Shown: positions 1-5,101 of the stretch, one piece after another | Position numbering within the stretch: position 1 is the first letter of the stretch | Layout of the letters: each line of letters opens with the position of its first letter | DNA from: Polaribacter sp. | Lineage (GTDB): Bacteria > Bacteroidota > Bacteroidia > Flavobacteriales > Flavobacteriaceae | Direction: 5' to 3' | DNA length: 5,101 nt | Assembly (NCBI GenBank): GCA_003537695.1 | Contig: DPRC01000082.1 | Location: 866-5,966 of the forward strand | Made by a program: the position numbers and the translations under genes | The notes under the pieces: generated by a model | The model's database searches: none | The model's input: only the letters and a program-made list of their open reading frames with translations | What the model was told of the DNA's origin: nothing

Positions 1-255
1 ACTAAAAAAGCGCAAACGATCTTAGCGAAGACAAGCTCTGGAGGTGCCTGTATTAATGATACATTAATGCATATTAGCAACCATAATTTGCCATTTGGCG
101 GTGTTGGAAACAGTGGCATCGGAAATTACCACGGTCATGAGAGTTTTTTAGCTTTTAGCAATAAAAGAGCGGTAGTAACAACACCAACATGGATAGATAT
201 CCCATTGAAATATGCGCCTTTCAAGTATTTTAAGTGGATACAGAAAATTATTTAA
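1..255 (+). CDS. Aldehyde dehydrogenase, ALDH3-type, C-terminal fragment (cut by window edge)
   Basis: The reading frame is open from base 1 to a TAA stop and gives the last 84 residues of an NAD(P)-dependent aldehyde dehydrogenase, which oxidises aldehydes to carboxylic acids in the cytoplasm. Visible family signatures are SSGGACIND at about residues 12-20 and LPFGGVGNSGIGNYHG at about 30-45, followed by SFLAFSNKRAVV. This combination (a GG-x-x-x-ND block, then PFGGVGNSGxGxYHG and a serine/phenylalanine-rich SHKR-like segment) is typical of the class 3 / fatty or coniferyl aldehyde dehydrogenase group rather than the betaine aldehyde group. The tail is basic and aromatic (YAPFKYFKWIQKII), as usual in bacterial ALDH3 proteins. 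The catalytic cysteine and glutamate lie upstream, outside the window. An internal ATG at 67 is not the start, because the conserved block begins before it. The substrate cannot be told from this part. Confidence 0.9.
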   Translation, partial: TKKAQTILAKTSSGGACINDTLMHISNHNLPFGGVGNSGIGNYHGHESFLAFSNKRAVVTTPTWIDIPLKYAPFKYFKWIQKII

Positions 256-282
256 TACGGCACTTTTGTCTGTGATTTTTTG

Positions 283-741
283 CTAGTCTTTTTTGAATTT
301 CTTTTGTATTAATTTTTGTTTCCATTCCTCTCCAAAAAAGTCAAAAACATTAAGCGTATAAATTCCTATGATGACAATCCAAGAAAGAAGTAGCCAGAAA
401 AAAACACCCCAATTAGAAGCATCATTAATTGCAAGAATAACGGGAGCTATTAAACTTAAAATTGCAATGGCAAGAAGCTTATAGAATCCTTTTATATTTT
501 GAATGTAGGTTTCCTCTTCTCTAATTTGTGTTCTTTCTTCCTCTTTATCGGAATCTACAAGAACAATCTCAAAAACAGCTGCTAAGGATTTTAAGGATTC
601 GAAACCTGCATTTTCACCATTTTCAATCCGTTGTATCGTTCGAATACTCAATCCACTCATCTCTGCTAATTGTTCTTGCGACCAATGGCGTTTCAATCTC
701 ATTTCTTTAAGAGCTCTTAAATTAATTTCAGTGGGTTCCAT
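283..741 (-). CDS. XRE-family HTH regulator with C-terminal 2TM membrane domain
   Basis: This is a 152-residue protein with two parts. Residues about 10-60 form an XRE/Cro-type helix-turn-helix: WSQEQLAEMSGLS is the first helix-turn segment and IRTIQRIENGE the recognition-helix end, a classic HTH_3 pattern. A charged linker rich in Glu, Arg and Lys (about 64-80) follows. Residues about 81-145 resemble the Bacteroidota 2TM domain: GFY at 85-87, a first membrane helix at about 88-106, a short NDASNWG turn, a second helix with WLLLSW at about 112-132, then VFDFFGEEWKQK. The likely role is a DNA-binding regulator held at the inner membrane with its HTH in the cytoplasm; its signal and targets are unknown. 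The ATG at 741 is preceded by an A/T-rich leader and by an exact TAnnTTTG promoter element. It is convergent with the dehydrogenase (27 bp apart) and divergent from the helicase. Autoregulation is plausible but inferred. Confidence 0.88.
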   Translation of the reverse strand: MEPTEINLRALKEMRLKRHWSQEQLAEMSGLSIRTIQRIENGENAGFESLKSLAAVFEIVLVDSDKEEERTQIREEETYIQNIKGFYKLLAIAILSLIAPVILAINDASNWGVFFWLLLSWIVIIGIYTLNVFDFFGEEWKQKLIQKKFKKD

Positions 742-765
742 GTTTTTTTAATATTAGTTATGGGA

Positions 766-773
766 CAAAGATA
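766..773 (-). promoter_or_regulatory. Bacteroidota-type -7 promoter element for the XRE-2TM gene
   Basis: Read on the minus strand this is TATCTTTG, an exact match to the Bacteroidota sigma-A -7 consensus TAnnTTTG. It lies 24 bp upstream of the ATG at 741, which would put transcription start near 758-762 and leave a leader of about 20 nt without a Shine-Dalgarno motif, normal for this phylum. No good TTG/TTTG -33 element is visible at the expected 17-23 bp spacing (the nearest is CTG at 792-790), so the promoter may be weak or need an activator. Confidence 0.55.
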
Positions 774-813
774 GGGATTCACTTTTCTTCAGTTATGAGA
801 TTTACAGGCAAGA

Positions 814-846
814 GATGTGACACGGATGCGACACAGATATGACATG
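814..846. promoter_or_regulatory. Three 11-bp direct repeats, Pho-box-like operator candidate
   Basis: Three contiguous 11-bp units read on the plus strand as GATGTGACACG (814-824), GATGCGACACA (825-835) and GATATGACATG (836-846). Seven positions are invariant (GAT..GACA..), and units 2 and 3 each match unit 1 at 9 of 11 bases. On the minus strand the cores are TGTCATA, TGTCGCA and TGTCACA, each separated by 4 bp, so they recur every 11 bp on one face of the helix. This is the layout of the E. coli Pho box (CTGTCAT-like 7-mers with 4-bp spacers) bound by PhoB-type winged-helix response regulators. The array is in the divergent spacer: 40 bp upstream of the XRE gene's -7 element on the minus strand, and 27 bp before a weak -7-like sequence facing the helicase. 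The repeats are seen directly; that they are an operator, and for which regulator, is inference. Confidence 0.5.
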
Positions 847-873
847 CGAAATATAGCAGCACAAATGATGAAA

Positions 874-918
874 TAACTTTACTCATTTTTAGTGCTATTT
901 TTTATGAAATTATTCTTG
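874..918 (+). promoter_or_regulatory. Weak promoter candidates for the helicase gene
   Basis: No exact TAnnTTTG occurs upstream of the helicase. Two 5-of-6 matches to its fixed bases are visible: TAACTTTA at 874-881 and TATTCTTG at 911-918. Neither has a TTG at the usual -33 distance. The first lies 27 bp downstream of the 11-bp repeat array, a distance at which a bound activator could substitute for a -33 element. The second would start transcription near 923-926, after the upstream ATG at 920, and would favour the ATG at 947. Choosing between them needs transcript start mapping. Confidence 0.22.
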
Positions 919-946
919 AATGTTTACCTTGCATAAAAAAGTTAAA

Positions 947-3352
947 ATGGTCAAAAACCCTGAACTAGAACTTGCCGTGCAATTCATAGAGAAAACGGAT
1001 AGAAATCTTTTTATTACAGGGAAAGCGGGTACCGGGAAAACTACTTTTTTACATAAAATTAAAAGCGAGTCTTTAAAAAGAATGGTCATTGTTGCACCCA
1101 CAGGTGTTGCAGCAATCAATGCAAAAGGCGTAACCATTCATTCGTTTTTTCAGATGCCTTTTGGGCCTATCTTGCCAAATCAGATTGCAAATACAAATCA
1201 ACAACGAAAGTTTTCAAAAACGAAAATCGATATTATTAAATCTTTAGATTTAGTAATTATTGATGAAATTAGTATGGTGCGTGCAGATTTGTTAGATGCC
1301 ATAGATCAGGTAATGCGTCGTTATAAAAATCGGAATAAAGTATTTGGAGGTGCACAAATTTTAATGATTGGAGATTTGCAACAATTAGCACCAGTAGTAA
1401 AACCAAACGAATGGAGTTTACTCCAACAGCACTATGACACGGTGTACTTTTTTAGTTCAAAAGCATATCAAGAAGCCAATGTAGTTTCCATAGAATTGAA
1501 ACATATTTACCGCCAGAAAAACGAGGTTTTTATAAAAATTTTAAATGAAATTAGAACAAATACCCTGTCGGATGCTTCTGCAAAAATTTTAAATAAAAAT
1601 TACAACCCTTCTTTTTCTCCATCCAAAGAAGAAGGATATATTACGTTAACCACACACAATAATAGGGCGAATCTGATCAATAATTCTGAGCTCAATACGC
1701 TTAAAATTAAACCTGTTTTTTTTAATGCAATTATTTCAGGAAAGTTTAGTGAGAATGCATTTCCAAATGCAGAAAGATTAGAATTGAAAGTAGGGGCACA
1801 AGTCATGTTCATAAAAAATGATTCGTCTACAGAAAAAAGATATTACAACGGAAAGATAGGAATTATTACAGCAATCACTAAGGAGTCCGTTGCTGTGCAA
1901 TGTGGAGATGAAGTCGATGAAATTATTACAGAAAAAGAAACTTGGTCGAACATCAATTACTCCATTAACGAAGAAACAAAAGCAATAAAGGAAGAGATGA
2001 TTGGCGCTTTTACGCAAATTCCGTTGCGTTTGGCATGGGCAATTACCATTCATAAGAGTCAGGGTTTAACTTTTGAAAGAGCCATAATAGATGCTGAAGC
2101 TTCTTTTGCCCACGGGCAAACGTATGTAGCCCTTAGTAGATGTACTTCATTGGAGGGCTTGGTTTTAAAAACACCCATTACCAGCAGTGCCATTATTAAT
2201 GACAGTACCGTTAGTCTTTTTAATGAAGGTGTAGAAGAAAACCACCCTGATGAAGATATTTTAAACACATCGGAAAAAAATTTCCAATTGAATTTAATTG
2301 CAGAGTTGTTCGATTTTCAGCCACTACTGTATCCTGTAACCAGATTGATTGATATTTTTTATAAGAATCAAACAAGTATCAAAGGAGCTGTTATCGATCA
2401 TTTGCAAACGATAAAAGATGATGGAGTGGTGGCACTCATGAAAGTTGCGAGCGGTTTTAAAAATCAATTGTTACAAATTTCCGAGGAGGCTATTTTGCCG
2501 GAAAATAGCACTCAGATTCAAGAACGTTTTACAAAGGCCATTGCTTATTTTCTCCAAAACGCAAAGAATAATATTGAAAAACCACTAGCGGAAATTTCTT
2601 TTTCTACAGATAATAAAGCAGTACAAAAAGATTTTTCGAAACAGTTTGAATCCTTGCAAGAAAAGCTGGAGGAAAAACTGTTTACTTTGCATAAAATGAC
2701 CAATAGTTTTAGGGTATTAGCCTATCTGGAAGTAAGAGCAAAGGCGGTCTTGCAAAAAACAGCACCCGTTAAAAAGAAAACACTGGCCTCTAAACGAGAT
2801 CCAATTTTAGCAATAAAATTACGAGCGTTAAGAGATGAAATTTCAAAGTCTTTAGAAATTCCACATTTTCAAATTTTCACTCAGGAAACACTCTATGCAC
2901 TCTGCGATGAACTACCCAGATCAGAAGCGGCCTTGATAAAGATTGTGGGTATGGGGAAAACGCGCGTTTCAAAATACGGCGACGAAATTATAGAGGCAAT
3001 TGAAGCTTATTGTACAGAAAACGGGATTAATAAGTTTAATGAACAAAAGAAAGAAGATAAAAAACCCACCAAGCAAGTTTCCTTTGAGCTGTTTAAATCG
3101 GGACTTTCAATAAAAGACATTGCAAAAGAACGCAGTTTAACTGCTGGTACCATTGAGAATCACTTGGCAAATTACATCCCTTCTGGAGAGATCGATGTCT
3201 TAGAATTGATCGAATTAAAAAGATATAAGAAAATTCGAGATGAAATAGAGGCTGCAGGAGCTGTAAAAGGATTGACAGCCTTAAAAGAGAAAGTAAACGG
3301 GAGTATCACCTACATGGAATTGAAAATGGTTTTAATGGCTATGGAAGCCTAG
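947..3352 (+). CDS. PIF1-like SF1 DNA helicase with HRDC and HTH_40 C-terminal domains
   Basis: This is an 801-residue ATP-dependent DNA helicase of the PIF1/RecD2-like SF1 group, expected to unwind DNA 5'-3' during repair or replication in the cytoplasm. Residue numbers are from the ATG at 947. Walker A GKAGTGKT is at 25-32, motif Ia APTGVAA at 50-56, Walker B IIDEIS with DE at 106-107, motif III GDLQQLAPV from 142, YRQ at 188-190, the AITIHKSQGLTFERAIID block at about 365-382, and YVALSRCTSLEGL (motif VI) at about 393-405. All core motifs are intact. Residues about 422-610 match nothing I recognise. About 620-690 looks like an HRDC domain (LRALRDEISKS to KIVGMGKTRVSKYGDEI), and about 707-798 like the HTH_40 domain of RecQ tails (FELFKSGLSIKDIAKERSL, then TIENHLANYI). 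I prefer 947 over the in-frame ATG at 920 because family members usually begin just before NPEL and the bases before 947 are A-rich; 920 would add nine residues. It is convergent with recJ. Confidence 0.9.
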   Translation: MVKNPELELAVQFIEKTDRNLFITGKAGTGKTTFLHKIKSESLKRMVIVAPTGVAAINAKGVTIHSFFQMPFGPILPNQIANTNQQRKFSKTKIDIIKSLDLVIIDEISMVRADLLDAIDQVMRRYKNRNKVFGGAQILMIGDLQQLAPVVKPNEWSLLQQHYDTVYFFSSKAYQEANVVSIELKHIYRQKNEVFIKILNEIRTNTLSDASAKILNKNYNPSFSPSKEEGYITLTTHNNRANLINNSELNTLKIKPVFFNAIISGKFSENAFPNAERLELKVGAQVMFIKNDSSTEKRYYNGKIGIITAITKESVAVQCGDEVDEIITEKETWSNINYSINEETKAIKEEMIGAFTQIPLRLAWAITIHKSQGLTFERAIIDAEASFAHGQTYVALSRCTSLEGLVLKTPITSSAIINDSTVSLFNEGVEENHPDEDILNTSEKNFQLNLIAELFDFQPLLYPVTRLIDIFYKNQTSIKGAVIDHLQTIKDDGVVALMKVASGFKNQLLQISEEAILPENSTQIQERFTKAIAYFLQNAKNNIEKPLAEISFSTDNKAVQKDFSKQFESLQEKLEEKLFTLHKMTNSFRVLAYLEVRAKAVLQKTAPVKKKTLASKRDPILAIKLRALRDEISKSLEIPHFQIFTQETLYALCDELPRSEAALIKIVGMGKTRVSKYGDEIIEAIEAYCTENGINKFNEQKKEDKKPTKQVSFELFKSGLSIKDIAKERSLTAGTIENHLANYIPSGEIDVLELIELKRYKKIRDEIEAAGAVKGLTALKEKVNGSITYMELKMVLMAMEA

Positions 3353-3478
3353 TTTTATGTCATTCTGAAAAGGACTCATTTCAGCGATTCAGGGAGTGCA
3401 AATTAGAAACACAGCTTTCAAAAGAGTTCTGGAAGCATGCAGTTTTGAAGTTTCCAGGTCAACACAAAAAAAACATTC
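3353..3478. repeat. Convergent spacer with inverted repeats, possible terminator or dispersed intergenic repeat
   Basis: This 126-bp spacer between the two convergent stop codons holds several inverted repeats. CTGAAA at 3365-3370 pairs with TTTCAG at 3379-3384 across 8 bases. CTGGAAGC at 3429-3436 pairs with GTTTCCAG at 3450-3457 (8 bp including one G-U, 13-base loop). TTCAAAA at 3417-3423 pairs with TTTTGAA at 3443-3449 and would compete with the second stem. None is followed by a T-run on either strand, so no standard intrinsic terminator is proven. The run of eight A at 3466-3473 gives T8 on the minus strand, but before the hairpins relative to recJ transcription. The TGTCATTCTGAA opening at about 3358 resembles intergenic repeat starts I associate with Flavobacteriia, from memory only. 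Confidence 0.35.
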
Positions 3479-5101
3479 TTATTTCAAATCCTTTAAAAGT
3501 AACTGCACAGACTTCACACCATTCCATTCATTTTCATCCAAGGCATACACAATATCAAAGTCGTTTTTTACAAGCGCTATTTTAGCCCCTAAATTAAAAC
3601 CGATTGCACTGTATGTTTTTTGATTGTCACCCTGGAAAACAGTTAGTTTTAAATGTGTTTTATCTGCTCCAACCTGCTTTCCATACCCATTGTCTCGAAC
3701 ACAGGTAGAAGTAAAAGTAGGCTTCATATTCAGGGGTCCAAAAGGGCCCATTTGCTGAATAATTCTAAAAAATTTAGGGGTGATTTCAGACAAGTCGATG
3801 GCGGTATCTATAGAAATTTCTGGAGTTAATAAATTTTTATCAATGGTGCTTTCAACAACTTCTTCAAACTTGTTTTTAAAATGGTGATAGTTTTCTGGCA
3901 ACAGTGTTAAACCGGCAGCATATTTATGCCCCCCAAATTGTGTTATAAATTCACTGCATGCTTCCAACGCAGCATATACATCAAATCCTTTTACAGAGCG
4001 TGCAGATGCAGCTAACATATCGCCACTTTTTGTGAATACCAAGGTAGGTCTGTAGTATTTTTCTATCAATCTAGAAGCTACAATACCAATGACTCCTTTG
4101 TGCCAATCTTCTTGAAAGACAACAGTAGAAAATTGGTCTTCTTCTTTCTGATCAATAATTTGAATGAGTGCTTGGTCGGTAATTTTTTTATCCAAGTCTT
4201 TTCTATCTGCATTAAATATTTCAATAGCAGCAGCAAAGGTAATGGCGGCGTCCAACTCCATTTCTGTCAAGAGTTCAACAGCATAATTTCCGTGTTTCAT
4301 GCGTCCTGCCGCATTAATTCTTGGTGCAATGGTAAAAACAACATCTGTAATGGTGAGTACTGTTTTGTTTGTTTGCTGAATAATGGCTTTGATTCCGTTT
4401 CTTGGGTTTTGATTGATCACCTGCAAACCATAATAGGTTAAAACGCGGTTTTCTCCAATCATCGGTACAATATCTGCGGCAATTGCAGTAGCTACCAAGT
4501 CTAAATAAGGAACAAAATCTGTAATGCTTTGACTTCTAGAAACACCCAGTGCTTGAATGAGTTTAAAGCCAACACCGCAACCGCAAAGCTCGTCAAAAGG
4601 ATACCTGCAGTCAGCTCTTTTTGGGTTTAAAACTGCAGCTGCTTTTGGAATTTCTTTCCCAGGTTTGTGGTGGTCACAAATAATAAAATCAATATTTCGT
4701 TCAGTTGCATAGGCTACTTTCTCAAGTGCTTTAATACCACAATCTAAGGCAATAATTAAGGAGAAATCATTGTCTTGCGCAAAATCAATCCCCAGATAAG
4801 AGATGCCATACCCTTCTGCATATCTGTCTGGAATATACGTTGCTATATTTGGAGTGATGGTTTTTAAATACGATGAAACCAAGGCAACAGAAGTGGTGCC
4901 ATCCACATCATAATCCCCATAAATTAAAATATTTTCGTTGTTTGCAATGGCCCTTTCAATCCTTGCAGTTGCAAGGTCCATATCTTTCATTAAAAAAGGA
5001 TCATGAATCTCGGACAAGCTTGGACGAAAATATTTTTTAGCAGCTGAAAAGGTTTCAATATTTCGCTGACACAATACGTTTGCAACGGCAATATCAACTT
5101 G
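3479..5101 (-). CDS. recJ: Single-stranded-DNA-specific exonuclease RecJ (N-terminus cut by window edge)
   Basis: RecJ degrades single-stranded DNA 5'-3' in recombinational (RecFOR) repair, mismatch repair and base excision repair, using Mn/Mg ions. The frame is open from the right edge to a TAA stop at 3481-3479, giving 540 residues; only about 20-40 N-terminal residues should be missing. Numbering from the edge, the DHH domain shows YGDYDVDGTTS at about 61-71, DCG at 120-122, the signature DHH at 143-145, and LVATAIAADIVP at about 202-213. APRINAAGRM follows at about 259-268. The DHHA1 domain shows KGVIGIVASRLIEKYYRP at about 335-352, SARSVKGFD at about 366-374 and GGHKYAAGL at about 390-398. 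The last ~115 residues fit the RecJ OB-fold, with MGPFGPLNMKPTF at about 451-463. All metal-binding motifs are intact. The codon at 5074 is TTG inside the conserved region (VLCQRNIETF), so it is not the start. The start and promoter are outside the window. Confidence 0.95.
   Translation of the reverse strand, partial: QVDIAVANVLCQRNIETFSAAKKYFRPSLSEIHDPFLMKDMDLATARIERAIANNENILIYGDYDVDGTTSVALVSSYLKTITPNIATYIPDRYAEGYGISYLGIDFAQDNDFSLIIALDCGIKALEKVAYATERNIDFIICDHHKPGKEIPKAAAVLNPKRADCRYPFDELCGCGVGFKLIQALGVSRSQSITDFVPYLDLVATAIAADIVPMIGENRVLTYYGLQVINQNPRNGIKAIIQQTNKTVLTITDVVFTIAPRINAAGRMKHGNYAVELLTEMELDAAITFAAAIEIFNADRKDLDKKITDQALIQIIDQKEEDQFSTVVFQEDWHKGVIGIVASRLIEKYYRPTLVFTKSGDMLAASARSVKGFDVYAALEACSEFITQFGGHKYAAGLTLLPENYHHFKNKFEEVVESTIDKNLLTPEISIDTAIDLSEITPKFFRIIQQMGPFGPLNMKPTFTSTCVRDNGYGKQVGADKTHLKLTVFQGDNQKTYSAIGFNLGAKIALVKNDFDIVYALDENEWNGVKSVQLLLKDLK

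Noticed and set aside
67..255. Stand-alone 62-residue ORF starting at ATG 67
   Set aside because: The same frame is open upstream to base 1 and encodes the conserved SSGGACIND block, so this is an internal methionine of the dehydrogenase.
256..282. Terminator between the dehydrogenase and the XRE gene
   Set aside because: There is a T6 run at 276-281, but the only preceding stem is a 3-bp CAC/GTG pair. This is too weak to call an intrinsic terminator.
814..846. CRISPR array or plasmid iteron interpretation of the 11-bp repeats
   Set aside because: The units are too short and contiguous for CRISPR (no spacers). No replication initiator gene is nearby, so an operator-type reading fits better.
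910..2268. Minus-strand ORFs of 69-91 residues inside the helicase gene
   Set aside because: They are antisense to intact helicase motifs, have no recognisable domains, and overlap each other; shadows of the real gene.
3396..3623. Plus-strand 75-residue ORF across the spacer and the end of recJ
   Set aside because: It starts at GTG, overlaps the 3' end of recJ antisense, and shows no recognisable domain. It is most likely a chance ORF, partly within the spacer repeats.
4100..4441. Plus-strand 113-residue ORF inside recJ
   Set aside because: It is antisense to the conserved linker and DHHA1-side region of RecJ, with no family signature; an overlap shadow.
5072..5074. Possible start codon of recJ giving a 531-residue protein
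   Set aside because: The codon is TTG and the frame stays open to the window edge through residues (VDIAVANVL) that fit the conserved RecJ N-terminal region. The gene is simply cut by the edge.

Overview
The window looks like chromosomal DNA from a member of the Bacteroidota, most probably a marine Flavobacteriaceae-type organism. Three things point there. The sequence is visibly AT-rich. Gene starts are preceded by A-rich stretches rather than Shine-Dalgarno motifs, and one promoter matches the Bacteroidota -7 element TAnnTTTG exactly. The protein architectures (XRE HTH + 2TM, PIF1-like helicase + HRDC + HTH_40) are ones I associate with this phylum. No species can be named from the sequence alone.

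Layout, left to right: (1) 1-255 (+), the C-terminal end of an ALDH3-type aldehyde dehydrogenase, cut by the left edge. (2) 283-741 (-), a small membrane-tethered XRE-type regulator (N-terminal HTH, C-terminal two-helix membrane domain), convergent with the dehydrogenase across 27 bp. (3) 742-946, a divergent control region holding a Bacteroidota-type promoter for the regulator and three 11-bp direct repeats that resemble a PhoB/OmpR-type (Pho box) operator. (4) 947-3352 (+), an 801-residue PIF1-like SF1 helicase with a RecQ-style tail (HRDC plus HTH_40). (5) 3353-3478, a short convergent spacer rich in inverted repeats. (6) 3479-5101 (-), recJ, the 5'-3' single-strand DNA exonuclease, missing only its extreme N-terminus at the right edge.

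The helicase and RecJ form a convergent pair of DNA-processing genes. Because RecJ is classically paired with RecQ, a helicase with a RecQ-like tail next to recJ is suggestive, but they are not co-transcribed and cooperation is inference only. There is no mobile element, CRISPR array, tRNA or rRNA. The best candidates for something new are the triple 11-bp repeat between the regulator and the helicase, the membrane-tethered regulator beside it, and the RecQ-type tail on a PIF1-type motor. No complete novel system is evident.
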